Positions 8,369 through 17,107 of a stretch of DNA of 64,000 nt are shown here, piece after piece. The stretch is taken from positions 2,046,001 to 2,110,000 of the forward strand of contig NZ_JBMEUF010000001.1 in assembly GCF_048820975.1 (NCBI RefSeq). The letters are read 5' to 3'. Position numbers and translations under genes: made by a program. The first letter of the stretch is position 1; every line of letters begins with the position of its first letter. A model generated the notes under the pieces. The model was not told the origin of the DNA and searched no databases. It was given only the letters and a program-made list of their open reading frames with translations. Source of the DNA: Glaciecola sp048820975. Lineage in GTDB: Bacteria; Pseudomonadota; Gammaproteobacteria; Enterobacterales; Alteromonadaceae.

Positions 8369-9274
8369 ATGATGAAAGTATGCTTGTTGGTAATTCTACT
8401 ACTAGGCAATATCACCATTAGTCAGTCCCAAGAATCGTGGGTTGTGTATTCGCGCAACTATTATAATCCCTATCTTCAAGAGCAGTTAAGTGCAATAGCA
8501 AGTAAACTAACAAGCACTGATCAAACGTTTGAATTTGTGCCCTCTGCCGACATGGAGCAAGGTCGTGCTTTTGCTGAGTTACAAAAGGGTAACATAGATA
8601 TATTTATTGGTGCCCCCACTCGTTTACGGGAAGCACAAGCTAGGTTAATTCCAGTTCCCCTTGATAGAGGCTTACTTGGCTTTCGGATTTGTTTAATTCA
8701 AAAAGGAGATAAGCGGTTTCAAAACATTACTTCCATTGCGGATTTTAAGCTTAAGCCTTTAAAGATTGGCGTTGGTAGTCATTGGCCTGACAGGCAAATA
8801 TACGAAGAAAACGGCTTAAAAATTGTGGCCAGTCCGGTACGTGAATCACTTTTCACCATGCTACACAATAAGCGCTTTGATTGTTTTAGTAGAAGCGTAA
8901 ACGAAATATCGAACGAATTTACTCAGTACAAAGATCTAAATATTGAGATTGACCAAGATAATGTATTGATTTACCCCCTTGGCGACTTTATATTTGTTAA
9001 TCAACATAATAGAGTGCTAGTTGAACGCCTTGAACAGGGTTTACAAGAGACAATAGAAAGTGGTGACTTTTTATCTATTTTTAACAAATATTATGCTGAC
9101 GAACTTCGCAAATTTACAGTGTTTGAAAGAAAAATTTTGTTTCTACGTAACAACAATTTAAGTAACGCGGCAGCTCAGGGGATTAATAAATATGGCATTG
9201 CGAGTTTTTTACATGAAGCCATTAAATCTCATCCCACTCAAGCTTCGTCGTTGAGCAAAGTATCAAATGAATAA
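8369..9274 (+). CDS. periplasmic binding-fold protein, tandem paralogue 1
   Basis: A 301-residue secreted protein with a cleavable signal (MMKVCLLVILLLGNITISQSQ) and a type 2 periplasmic-binding-like body. It resembles family 3 binding proteins (VPLDRGLLGFRICL; FDCFSRSVNEI; ESGDFLSIFNKYYADELRKF). Residues from about 235 onward form a tail rich in charged and hydrophobic residues (RKILFLRNNNLSNAAAQGINKYGIASF). Its 3' end overlaps the next gene by 8 nt, and the two proteins share the same blocks in order, indicating tandem duplication. No transporter genes are nearby and no ligand can be named. Confidence 0.75.
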   Translation: MMKVCLLVILLLGNITISQSQESWVVYSRNYYNPYLQEQLSAIASKLTSTDQTFEFVPSADMEQGRAFAELQKGNIDIFIGAPTRLREAQARLIPVPLDRGLLGFRICLIQKGDKRFQNITSIADFKLKPLKIGVGSHWPDRQIYEENGLKIVASPVRESLFTMLHNKRFDCFSRSVNEISNEFTQYKDLNIEIDQDNVLIYPLGDFIFVNQHNRVLVERLEQGLQETIESGDFLSIFNKYYADELRKFTVFERKILFLRNNNLSNAAAQGINKYGIASFLHEAIKSHPTQASSLSKVSNE

Positions 9275-10205
9275 ATGTTTTGTATCATGTCTGCTTTTAA
9301 TGGCCTCACTTTCCTCCTTAGCTAGCCAAAAAATAGTGGTATGGCAGGAAAACTATAATGACCCATTTATTTTGCAAAGTCTGCAAAACATAGCGTCATT
9401 AGCCTCTTCAGAACTGGGTGACTATGAGTTTGTAGCGTCAAAAAAAATGAATGCTAGCGAGGCATTTAAAGCCTTAGAAGCCGGAAATATTGATTTGTTT
9501 GTGGGCGGAATTAACAGCAACAGAGAAGTAAATGCCACCCCTGTTTATGTGCCACTTGATAGAGGTTTGCTCGGGTACCGAATTTGCTTAACCAACAAAA
9601 ATAAACCGCTTAATGTTTCGTTTCAAACACCTATGCATGTTATTCAAGAATCTATAAGCGTGGGTATTCTTGAGAACTTGATTGATACAAAGGTGTACCA
9701 AGAAAATGGCTTTAAGGTGTCTAGTGGTAAATCATACTCTAGCTTAGCCAATATGCTTAAAAACCAAGTTTTTGACTGCTTCTCTCGTTCCATTAATGAA
9801 ATCAATTTAGAAGCGTTGTCGCTGCAAGTGCAAAAAGAAGACCGCAAACTAATCGAAATCGATAACAAGATGATTTTTATTTATCCTAGCGCAAATTTTA
9901 TATTTACAAACAGTAGTAATAAAATGCTACATGGGGGCTTAAGCATAGGCATTGGACGCGCCATAGAAAATGACTCGTACTTTAGTATTTTCAATAAACA
10001 TTACGCCAACATATTGTTAAAGCATGGTATTTATGAGCGGAAACTAATTTTCATGTCTAACTACGACATGTCGTACCAAGCGCTCTCTGCAATAAACCGA
10101 TTTGGCATCGCTAGCTTTCATCACCCCGCTTCCGCAATTCAGACTGAAAGGTACCTAGACAAAACAGAACTAAGGCTCAGTGGCAATAGTAACGCAAGCC
10201 CGTAA
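9267..10205 (+). CDS. periplasmic binding-fold protein, tandem paralogue 2
   Basis: Paralogue of the preceding gene, 312 residues, with signal peptide MNKCFVSCLLLMASLSSLAS. Shared landmarks are VPLDRGLLGYRICL, VFDCFSRSINEI, YPSANFIFTNSSNKML, SYFSIFNKHYANILL and the tail AINRFGIASFHHP. The start ATG lies within the 3' end of paralogue 1 (8-nt overlap), so the pair is co-translated. Conservation of the cysteine in the FDCFSRS block in both copies hints at a ligand or disulfide role. Function unknown. It ends at a 16-bp perfect palindrome shared with the convergent lipoprotein gene. Confidence 0.74.
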   Translation: MNKCFVSCLLLMASLSSLASQKIVVWQENYNDPFILQSLQNIASLASSELGDYEFVASKKMNASEAFKALEAGNIDLFVGGINSNREVNATPVYVPLDRGLLGYRICLTNKNKPLNVSFQTPMHVIQESISVGILENLIDTKVYQENGFKVSSGKSYSSLANMLKNQVFDCFSRSINEINLEALSLQVQKEDRKLIEIDNKMIFIYPSANFIFTNSSNKMLHGGLSIGIGRAIENDSYFSIFNKHYANILLKHGIYERKLIFMSNYDMSYQALSAINRFGIASFHHPASAIQTERYLDKTELRLSGNSNASP

Positions 10206-10217
10206 CTAGCTAGTTAC
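10202..10217. terminator. 16-bp perfect palindrome spanning two convergent stop codons
   Basis: GTAACTAGCTAGTTAC reads identically on both strands. It contains the stop of the plus-strand paralogue and the stop of the minus-strand lipoprotein. It may serve as a short bidirectional termination or stability element, but no T-run accompanies it. Confidence 0.3.
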
Positions 10218-10747
10218 TCAGTACCGTGAATGGCACGAAGCTCGTTTAGCGCTTCAACTGAAAAGCCTTGGTCATAAAAATATGTAATAACTCCGGTACT
10301 ATCTAATAACATTACCCGCGCGTTGTTAGGGTTAATATTGCCAGTAAAGCGCTGTATGGCATCACCATCTTCATAAACCGTAATTACGCCTTTCCATAAA
10401 GATTTTGGAATACCTTTGCGCATCCCGTTGTCGATCATTGAACTAAACATGCGTGGCGCCATGCCCTGAATAGTAGGAATTTCATATACCGGTAATTGAG
10501 TCGAGGTCATATCTAACCCAATTAACCAGCGGTCAATATCAAACTGTGCATCTTGCTTATAGCCGAATATCAGCAGTGTGTTTTGGCCTGAAAAATCTTC
10601 GGGAATAGAAAAATTTTGCCCAGCCAAACTACTCCCTTTTACGTCAATCATTTTGTCACCGAGCTTAAGCTCACCTGGGTATTCGTAACTTGCACAGCCT
10701 CCTAAGGCAAAAAGGCTAATTAACAGTAATGCGAGTAGTGATTTCAC
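10214..10747 (-). CDS. lipoprotein, possible thioredoxin-like fold, function unknown
   Basis: A 177-residue protein starting at a GTG preceded by AAAGGACGCTAC, a good ribosome-binding site. The longer frame from an upstream ATG at 10801 would put 18 residues before the signal and lacks such a site. The signal peptide VKSLLALLLISLFALGGC ends in a clear lipobox (L-G-G-C), so the protein should be lipid-anchored. The body (LKLGDKMIDVKG...NTLLIFGYKQDAQFDIDRWL...VYEDGDAIQRFTGNI...VMLLDSTGVITYFYDQGFS) has the rhythm of a thioredoxin/redoxin-like fold without a CxxC motif, so no redox activity is implied. The fold is inferred; the function is not recognised. Confidence 0.7.
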   Translation of the reverse strand: MKSLLALLLISLFALGGCASYEYPGELKLGDKMIDVKGSSLAGQNFSIPEDFSGQNTLLIFGYKQDAQFDIDRWLIGLDMTSTQLPVYEIPTIQGMAPRMFSSMIDNGMRKGIPKSLWKGVITVYEDGDAIQRFTGNINPNNARVMLLDSTGVITYFYDQGFSVEALNELRAIHGTE

Positions 10748-10868
10748 GTAGCGTCCTTTGATTAAAAATATAAGCGAATTTAGAGGTAGGATACGATGCA
10801 AGGTTATTTATGGATTAAAGTAATTACAATGTAAAGTAAGGTGCAAAAAGCAAAATAGATGTACTCAC

Positions 10869-11477
10869 CTATCGTTTATTTTTGGCCATAAGCGCAAACT
10901 GTTCAGGCGTATTAATATTGCTTAGCTCGCTTGCATCGTCAACTGGCAAGTAAGCCAGCGGAAATTGCTTCAAAAAGCCGAATACCGACAGCGAGCGCTT
11001 CGTTTCGTGCGCGTGCAGTACCGAGTCTAAATAGTGTCTAGCTTGCCTTGTGTTGTGAATATAAAGAGGGAAGCTAAATTTGTGCGCTGCGCTACCATCT
11101 AATAAATTGTGCCGCTTAGCCGCTTGCGCGCAGTAGTTTATTTGTTCAGCCTGAGCTAAATCAATCATGGTATTTATGGTCGTGGGGAATATTAAAATTT
11201 GATCTACAGGCAAAACCACTATGTTTAAATCGGTAAATTCATGCATAGCGGCGTGAATACCTGATAACGGCCCTTTGTTAGGGATAATGTCTTTTACTTG
11301 GTGCTTGCATTCAAGTGCGCGACTCACTGCAACGTTGGCGACTTTGCTTTGCATCAAGATACCTTGAGCGCGAGCTAAAAGTGTTGCGCCATCAAATTCT
11401 AAAAGCGCTTTGTCAGTCCCCATTCGTGATGACTTACCGCCGGCTAACACTAAGCCTAAGGACGCTTTTGAATCCAT
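10869..11477 (-). CDS. mobA: molybdenum cofactor guanylyltransferase-like protein
   Basis: Nucleotidyltransferase of the MobA type, which links GMP to molybdopterin to make the bis-MGD form of the cofactor. The N-terminus has the signature LVLAGGKSSRMGTDKALL, followed by the PLSGIHAAM and VVLPVDQILI blocks (the latter in the metal-binding position, where MobA usually has a PxDxP-like motif). The protein is 202 residues, close to E. coli MobA. A moaD homologue on the same strand is about 370 nt upstream, separated by an oppositely oriented small gene. The middle is somewhat divergent, so a related nucleotidyltransferase (MocA-like) cannot be excluded. Confidence 0.82.
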   Translation of the reverse strand: MDSKASLGLVLAGGKSSRMGTDKALLEFDGATLLARAQGILMQSKVANVAVSRALECKHQVKDIIPNKGPLSGIHAAMHEFTDLNIVVLPVDQILIFPTTINTMIDLAQAEQINYCAQAAKRHNLLDGSAAHKFSFPLYIHNTRQARHYLDSVLHAHETKRSLSVFGFLKQFPLAYLPVDDASELSNINTPEQFALMAKNKR

Positions 11478-11609
11478 GTATTGATCCGCTTAAAAAGTTA
11501 TCTATATATTATTATTAAAATTATATATAAATTTTTTGTGTTTATACAAACAAAGCGCTAATCTGGTAACAATTATTTAACACTTTTCCAACCACTAGAA
11601 GAGAAACGT

Positions 11610-11843
11610 ATGGCTTTTAATCAAGAACTTACTGACGAGTTAAATCTAATTTTAAAATATCCAAATAACAGTTTGATGCAAGGCTTGAAGATTCATCATG
11701 ATGCTGAACCGGCTACAGTAGCCGCAGCACAACGCCTTTTCGACAAAGGCATAGTGAGCCAGCCTGACGGCGGTTATTTAACAAACTTAGGTTATGACCT
11801 TTGCGAACACGCCAAGATATTGCAATCGGCACTGGCTAATTAA
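11610..11843 (+). CDS. TIGR02647-family small conserved protein
   Basis: A 77-residue protein matching in pattern the TIGR02647 family of gammaproteobacterial hypotheticals: MAFNQELTDELNLIL, QGLKIHHDAEPATVAAAQRLFDKG, QPDGGYLTNLGYDLCEHA. The compact winged-helix-like pattern suggests nucleic-acid or protein binding, but the family has no established function that I know. The ATG has AGAAGAGAAACGT upstream. The preceding 130 bp are very AT-rich, consistent with a promoter. Confidence 0.82.
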   Translation: MAFNQELTDELNLILKYPNNSLMQGLKIHHDAEPATVAAAQRLFDKGIVSQPDGGYLTNLGYDLCEHAKILQSALAN

Positions 11844-11845
11844 AT

Positions 11846-12091
11846 CTAACCACCGGTTACAGGCGGAAAAAACGCGACCTCATCAGAATCTTTAATGCTT
11901 GCACTTTTGCTACTTAAGGTTTGATTAACGGCCACTAGCACATCAGATTCAAGCAGTGCAGTCCAATTTTCTCCTTGTTGCGATAAGGTAACAAGGAGAT
12001 CTTCGACACAGCTTTCATTTTGCAACTGAAACTCTAAATCAGACATCCCAACAGCTTCACGCAAACTTGCAAAGAAACGTACTGTAATCAT
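11846..12091 (-). CDS. moaD: molybdopterin synthase small subunit (MoaD)
   Basis: Ubiquitin-like sulfur carrier that, as a C-terminal thiocarboxylate, donates sulfur to precursor Z in molybdopterin synthesis. ITVRFFASLREAVG is the canonical opening, and the chain ends FFPPVTGG, with the essential terminal Gly-Gly. The start at 12091 gives 81 residues, as in MoaD; an alternative in-frame ATG at 12109 adds MSRQFY. Its partner moaE is not adjacent, and moaA, moaC and moaB are also absent from the window, so cofactor genes must be elsewhere. It runs tail-to-tail with the TIGR02647 gene, 2 nt apart. Confidence 0.9.
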   Translation of the reverse strand: MITVRFFASLREAVGMSDLEFQLQNESCVEDLLVTLSQQGENWTALLESDVLVAVNQTLSSKSASIKDSDEVAFFPPVTGG

Positions 12092-12308
12092 ATAAAATTG
12101 CCGACTCATTTAAATACTCAATATAGTTTAATAATATACGTATTGGTCAATATTTTATATGGCTAAATTGCTAAGCACATATTGAAAAAAAACTCACCCA
12201 ACTAAAACCTTGTAATAAACACTTCTCTATCCTTTAGTATAATTAACGTATTCATCCATTCGTAAGTCTACATTAGTGTAATTTTTTGCACTTCTTTTTA
12301 ACAAAGAG

Positions 12309-12361
12309 TTGACAAACACACTTACAATTTGGGAGTATGCCCACCATTGGGGCAAATGCCC
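12309..12361 (+). promoter_or_regulatory. promoter-like element with three TGCCC half-sites upstream of the NCS1 permease
   Basis: In the 376-bp gap before the permease there is a TTGACA box at 12309-12314. A poor -10 (GAGTAT, 12333-12338) follows after 18 bp. Overlapping it are three half-sites: TGCCC at 12338-12342, its complement GGGCA at 12350-12354, and TGCCC at 12357-12361. The second and third form a palindrome with a 2-nt spacer. This looks like an operator for a dimeric repressor. The rest of the gap is AT-rich and shows nothing else. Confidence 0.4.
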
Positions 12362-12485
12362 ATTAATTGTTAAATTATTTCGTGGTCGAAGAAAGACCTT
12401 AAAACCTTTATCTCGTACTTTCGTTAATGTCTAGTTGAGTAGGTACTCAATAGTAATAGTAATAGTAAGTACTTTGGAATTTTAT

Positions 12486-14222
12486 ATGACTTTACAAGTT
12501 CACAACCAAGAAATCGCTAATATTAGCGAAGAGCAATTACCCATTGCACAACATAAGCTAAAGGGCTGGAAGCATTTCCTTGGTATTTACGCAGGCGAAC
12601 ATGTAGCCGCAACCGAGTTTGTTTTCGGCGCTACATTTGTTGCTTTAGGTGCAACAATGACCGATATTTTGCTTGGTCTGTTAATAGGTAATATTCTGGC
12701 TGTATTGAGCTGGACCTTTATTACCACCCCAATTGCAGTAGAGACCCGCCTTAGCTTATATACCTACTTGCAAAAAATAGCCGGCAACTCCATGACCAAG
12801 CTATACAATTGGGCAAATGTTATTATATTTACCGTAATATCTGCGGCCATGATCACGGTTTCAGCTACGGCCGTGCGATTTGCGCTCAATATACCAGCTC
12901 AACTCAATTGGTACCCTACTAACCCTTGGTTTGTTGGCGTTGTGCTTGCTGTGGGCATAATTGTGGTATTCGTTGCCATGTATGGCTTTAACGCGGTGTC
13001 TAATTTTTCAAGAATTTGCGCTCCTTGGTTACTAGTTATGTTCGTAAGCGGCCCTTTAATTTTAATGCCCGCTTTAGCAGATTCAGTCATTGGACAAACT
13101 GGTTTGAGTAGTTGGTCTGACTTTATGCACATAGGTAGCGTAAGCGTATGGACAGGCTTAGACGCAAGCGGTGAACCTGGCATTGGTTTATTAGAAGTAA
13201 TTGGCTTTTCATGGGCGGCAAATACCATTACCCATGTGGGCTTAATTGACATGGCCTTGCTACGATACGCGAAAAAACGCTCTTATGGACTGTGTACTTC
13301 TGCGGGTATGTTATTTGGCCACTACATCGCATGGATTTCCGCCGGTATTATGGGCGCAGGAACCGCGGTAATTGTGCAAAAGTCGATTGTTGAACTTGAC
13401 CCAGGTGACGTTGCCTTTCAGGCCTTGGGTTTGTCTGGCTTGGTAATAGTAATTGTGGCCGGCTGGACAACCGCTAACGCTAATTTGTACCGCGCTGGCT
13501 TAGCTGCCCAGGCTATATTTAAAAACCATTCACGAAACAAAACAACATTAATGGTAGGGCTAGTGACTGTAGTCATAGCTTGCTTCCCCTTTGTATTTAC
13601 AAAGTTGCTACCGCTTTTGACCTATGCAGGGCTATTAGTTGTACCCGTAGGCGCCATTGTATTTGCGGAACATTTTATTTTTCCTCGTATTGGTTTTACC
13701 CGATATTGGGTGGCCTATAAACAGCTTACGCATAGTAAGCCTGCTGTATTAGCTTGGGGTTTAGGGCTGGTGTTTGGCTTTGGTTTAAATGCCCTTGATA
13801 TTTTATCGTTTTACTACTTATTCATTCCTACGTGGTTCTTTACCATTATTGTGTATGTTGTATTAGCCAAACAACACGGTGCAAATAAACAATATCCGGA
13901 AGAAGAAGCAAAAATGAAACTGTTTGATGAACGCGTGGTTGTTCACCAAGCAAACCAAGCGGCTCAAGAGCCAGAAGAAGTAGTTCATGTATCTAGGTTA
14001 ACTAAACTGCTTAGCTTCACGGCCCTTACCAGTTTGCTTGTTACAGTTGCTTTTGCAATTAATACCATGTTTTTTAGTGACAACATTCCCGCATACGAAA
14101 GCAATCGCGATATGTTTTTTAATGTTGGCATAAGCTGCACATTGATTTATTTCGTGACGGCATACTGGGCTATGCAAAGAAAAAAGGTTAACACCGCCGA
14201 AGCGCCGGAGAATTTATCATGA
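12486..14222 (+). CDS. NCS1 family (purine-cytosine permease-like) transporter
   Basis: A 578-residue inner-membrane protein with about 12 hydrophobic segments. It has a cytosine-permease-like opening (LGIYAGEHVAATEFVFGATFVALGATMTD) and the mid-protein block IGFSWAANTITHVGLIDMALL. A long polar stretch (about 470-505) and a last pair of membrane segments extend beyond E. coli CodB length. The ATG at 12486 was chosen over an upstream GTG at 12435, which adds a hydrophobic tail not in the family. Its stop overlaps the start of a mannitol-dehydrogenase-family gene (ATGA), so both proteins probably serve one substrate. That coupling argues for a polyol or sugar-acid cargo rather than a nucleobase; this is inference. 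Confidence 0.85.
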   Translation: MTLQVHNQEIANISEEQLPIAQHKLKGWKHFLGIYAGEHVAATEFVFGATFVALGATMTDILLGLLIGNILAVLSWTFITTPIAVETRLSLYTYLQKIAGNSMTKLYNWANVIIFTVISAAMITVSATAVRFALNIPAQLNWYPTNPWFVGVVLAVGIIVVFVAMYGFNAVSNFSRICAPWLLVMFVSGPLILMPALADSVIGQTGLSSWSDFMHIGSVSVWTGLDASGEPGIGLLEVIGFSWAANTITHVGLIDMALLRYAKKRSYGLCTSAGMLFGHYIAWISAGIMGAGTAVIVQKSIVELDPGDVAFQALGLSGLVIVIVAGWTTANANLYRAGLAAQAIFKNHSRNKTTLMVGLVTVVIACFPFVFTKLLPLLTYAGLLVVPVGAIVFAEHFIFPRIGFTRYWVAYKQLTHSKPAVLAWGLGLVFGFGLNALDILSFYYLFIPTWFFTIIVYVVLAKQHGANKQYPEEEAKMKLFDERVVVHQANQAAQEPEEVVHVSRLTKLLSFTALTSLLVTVAFAINTMFFSDNIPAYESNRDMFFNVGISCTLIYFVTAYWAMQRKKVNTAEAPENLS

Positions 14223-15769
14223 GTAATGTTTCGTCATTAAACCAAACTGCAGCAATTGCGTTAAATCAAAAGAACTTAACGCAGCTGCCAAGTTCGGTCA
14301 AAGTTCCCTCGTATAACAGAAATGAATTACGTACAGGTATTGTGCACGTTGGCGTAGGTGGATTTCATCGTTCTCATGAAGCGTTCTACACTGATGAATA
14401 TATACAAACCAGTGGAGATTTGTCGTGGGGTATTTGCGGAATAGGGCTAAGAGAGGGTGACCGAAAAATGCAAGGCTTGCTAAAGCAGCAAGATAATTTG
14501 TATACCCTATTGGTAAAGCATCCTAATGGCTCGGCACACGCCCAAGTAATAGCTTGCTTGACCGACTTTTTGCTAGCTGGAGATAATCCTCAAGCGGTTG
14601 TAGATAAAATGGCGCATGCTGATACAAAAATAGTATCGCTCACCATTACCGAGGGCGGTTACAATTATGACCCGGTTACAGATGCATTTGATTTTAGCCA
14701 CCCTGATGCAATTTTTGATCTACAAAACCTTGCCGTAAATAATGCTTGTTTAGATGTAAATAAGCCTCCTCGCTTAGTTTTCACCTATTTAGCAGCTGCA
14801 CTTAAAGTGAGAAAAGAAGCAGGCGAAAAAGCTTTCACCGTGCAATCTTGTGACAACATCCAACATAATGGAAATATGACGCGCAACATGCTACTTGCCT
14901 ATGTTGAGCACTTTGACCCAGAGCTTGCCAAATGGATTAGTGAAGAAGTGTGTTTTCCAAACGCAATGGTTGATCGCATCACACCCGCAACCTCCCCTGA
15001 AGATACACTGTTTCTTAAAAACAATATGCAGCTTGTAGATGCTTGGCCGGTAGTTTGCGAGCCGTTTGCCCAGTGGATAATTGAAGATAAATTTAGTGAT
15101 GCACGCCCATTATGGGAAAAAGTAGGTGCACAGTTTGTGAGTGACGTAACGCCTTACGAAAAAATGAAGATTCGTTTGCTTAACGCAGGCCACTCGGTGT
15201 TAGGTATTCTGGGTTCTATTGAGCATCAAACAACCATTGATAAAGCCGTAAGTACGCCTATATTTGGCCAATATTTACGTTTATTTATGGATACTGAAGC
15301 CACGCCAGCGCTTGACCCTGTTGAGGGTATTGATATTAATGAATACAAAGATATTTTATTCGAACGTTTTGCTAACCCAAATATTAAAGATAAGCTAGAA
15401 AGAATTTGTTTAGATAGCTCATCTAAAATCAATACTTTCCTAGTGCCTACAGTGCTTCATAATTTACAAACTAAGGGTAGTATTAAACTTGCGTGTTTGG
15501 TGTTAGCTGCTTGGTGCTACTACAGTGACAAACGTGTAAATGATAAGGGCGAGGCATTAGATATAAATGACCCACTCGCTGATGAATTACACGCATGTGC
15601 TAAACACACCCAAAGCAATAAGCTTGCATTTTTAGACATGGAAGCTGTATTTGGTGAACTAAAACAAGACGAAAGATTTGTTGCCGAGTACGAAAAGCAA
15701 GTAAGCGCTTTATATGCGAGCAATAATATTGTGACGCAAATGCGCGAACTTATAAGCACTTGCAAATAG
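14219..15769 (+). CDS. mannitol dehydrogenase family oxidoreductase (polyol/uronate)
   Basis: A long-chain NAD(P)-dependent polyol-specific dehydrogenase of 516 residues. The nucleotide-binding motif is GIVHVGVGGFHRSHEA near residue 40. SLTITEGGY, SCDNIQHNGN and FPNAMVDRITPATSPED follow in family order. The catalytic Lys-Asn-His set is in YEKMKIRLLNAGHS. The family includes mannitol 2-dehydrogenase, fructuronate reductase (UxuB) and tagaturonate-type enzymes. A paralogue lies in the ABC operon at 29555-31024. Translationally coupled to the NCS1 permease. Mannitol, another hexitol or a uronate are all possible substrates. Confidence 0.88.
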   Translation: MSNVSSLNQTAAIALNQKNLTQLPSSVKVPSYNRNELRTGIVHVGVGGFHRSHEAFYTDEYIQTSGDLSWGICGIGLREGDRKMQGLLKQQDNLYTLLVKHPNGSAHAQVIACLTDFLLAGDNPQAVVDKMAHADTKIVSLTITEGGYNYDPVTDAFDFSHPDAIFDLQNLAVNNACLDVNKPPRLVFTYLAAALKVRKEAGEKAFTVQSCDNIQHNGNMTRNMLLAYVEHFDPELAKWISEEVCFPNAMVDRITPATSPEDTLFLKNNMQLVDAWPVVCEPFAQWIIEDKFSDARPLWEKVGAQFVSDVTPYEKMKIRLLNAGHSVLGILGSIEHQTTIDKAVSTPIFGQYLRLFMDTEATPALDPVEGIDINEYKDILFERFANPNIKDKLERICLDSSSKINTFLVPTVLHNLQTKGSIKLACLVLAAWCYYSDKRVNDKGEALDINDPLADELHACAKHTQSNKLAFLDMEAVFGELKQDERFVAEYEKQVSALYASNNIVTQMRELISTCK

Positions 15770-15810
15770 CACCTACAAATAGCACTTACCCGCTTTACTG
15801 CAAAACATTA

Positions 15811-15844
15811 AAAAGCAATCTGGCCCTACAGATTGCTTTTTTGT
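15811..15844. terminator. strong intrinsic terminator between convergent genes
   Basis: AAAAGCAATCTG (15811-15822) pairs with CAGATTGCTTTT (15829-15840) around a 6-nt loop, followed by more T residues. The A-tract on the left makes it work in both directions, ending both the permease-dehydrogenase operon and ldhA. Confidence 0.9.
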
Positions 15845-16843
15845 TTACAGCTCTGTTTTACAATCAATGTCTGCAAAATGCGCATGTAAGTTTTGCAGGG
15901 TTGTTTGCGCTATGTGCGAAAGAGCTACGTCAGTGAAATAACCCTGATGCCCTGTAACCAACACATTGGGGAAAGTTAACATTAATTGAAACACGCTATC
16001 TTGAATAATAGTCCCTGACATATCTTCAAAAAACAACTCCCCTTCTTGCTCATATACATCAAGGCCTAAATAGCCTATTTTTCCTGAATAAAGCGCGTCT
16101 ATGGCCTCTTGAGCATTTACTAATGCGCCTCGACTTGTATTAATAATCATAACGCCATCTTTCATTTTATTTAGGCTTGAAGCATTGATTAAATGTTTTG
16201 TTTCGGGCGTTAAGGGGCAATGCAAACTAATAATATCTGACTGCGCGTACAGCGCATCTAGTTCAAGGTATTCACATCCCCAAGCACTTACTTCCTCTGA
16301 TGGGTAAGCGTCATAGCATATAACCCTGCATCCAAATCCCCTCATAATTTTAACAAAGGCCTTGCCTATTCTTCCGGTACCAATACAGCCTACAGTTTTA
16401 CTTGATACATTAAACCCCATTAAGCCTTCTAATGAAAAATTACCCTCTTTAACTCGGTAATGGGCACGGTGGGTTTTTCTATTCAAGGCCATAATTAGGG
16501 CTAAAGCATGCTCGGCTACAGAATCAGGGCTATAATCGGGTACGTTATAAACGTGAATGCCCATGGCATGAGCGCAATCAAGGTCAACATTATTATAACC
16601 TGCGCAGCGAAGCGCAATGGCTTTGATGCCGTTTTCTTTTAGTACCTGTAATACAGATTCATCGAGTTTATCATTTACAAAACATGAAACCGCATCGAAG
16701 CCATTAGTTAAAACCGCCGTTTCTTCACTTAAGCGTGATTCGAAAAACTCTAGGCTTAATTCAGACGCTAAGCCTAACGCTGTGTTTTCATTGTTTAGGG
16801 TTTGTTTATCGTATGATTTGCTTGAAAATACCGCTATTTTCAT
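15845..16843 (-). CDS. ldhA: D-lactate dehydrogenase (2-hydroxyacid dehydrogenase)
   Basis: Fermentative NADH-dependent reduction of pyruvate to D-lactate. The 332-residue protein starts MKIAVFSSKSYDK, the typical LdhA opening. The Rossmann motif is GCIGTGRIGKAFV, followed by VICYDAYPS. The catalytic set is Arg in INTSRGALVN, Glu in LDVYEQEGELFFED and His in VTGHQGYFT. GYNNVDLDCAHAMGIHVYNVPDYSPDSVAEHAL is family-typical. The start at 16843 has AAGG eight bases upstream; an ATG 21 nt further up adds MLTKGTI. It shares a bidirectional terminator with the convergent dehydrogenase operon. Confidence 0.93.
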   Translation of the reverse strand: MKIAVFSSKSYDKQTLNNENTALGLASELSLEFFESRLSEETAVLTNGFDAVSCFVNDKLDESVLQVLKENGIKAIALRCAGYNNVDLDCAHAMGIHVYNVPDYSPDSVAEHALALIMALNRKTHRAHYRVKEGNFSLEGLMGFNVSSKTVGCIGTGRIGKAFVKIMRGFGCRVICYDAYPSEEVSAWGCEYLELDALYAQSDIISLHCPLTPETKHLINASSLNKMKDGVMIINTSRGALVNAQEAIDALYSGKIGYLGLDVYEQEGELFFEDMSGTIIQDSVFQLMLTFPNVLVTGHQGYFTDVALSHIAQTTLQNLHAHFADIDCKTEL

Positions 16844-17107
16844 AATGGTGCCTTTAGTTAACAAAGAATAGATGAGGGTGAATTCTGTCTTAAATCGTTA
16901 ATGAGTCTAGTGCAGATGTGTGGCAAAGTGAATGGAAAATTGCTGCTTAATTACTCGTTTTACTGGCAGGCTGATGCAAATCAAACCTAAGGGCTATAGA
17001 TCATCATAAAAAGAATAAATCCCCCAAGCTAATGGCTTGTATTGCACTAGCACCTATTTCTGTTTAGTCTAAATCTAACTTAACATTAGATTAACAAAGA
17101 GAGCATT

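Noticed and set aside
12899..13252. 117-residue frame antisense to the NCS1 permease
   Set aside because: Shadow of a membrane-protein gene, no ribosome-binding site and no family resemblance.
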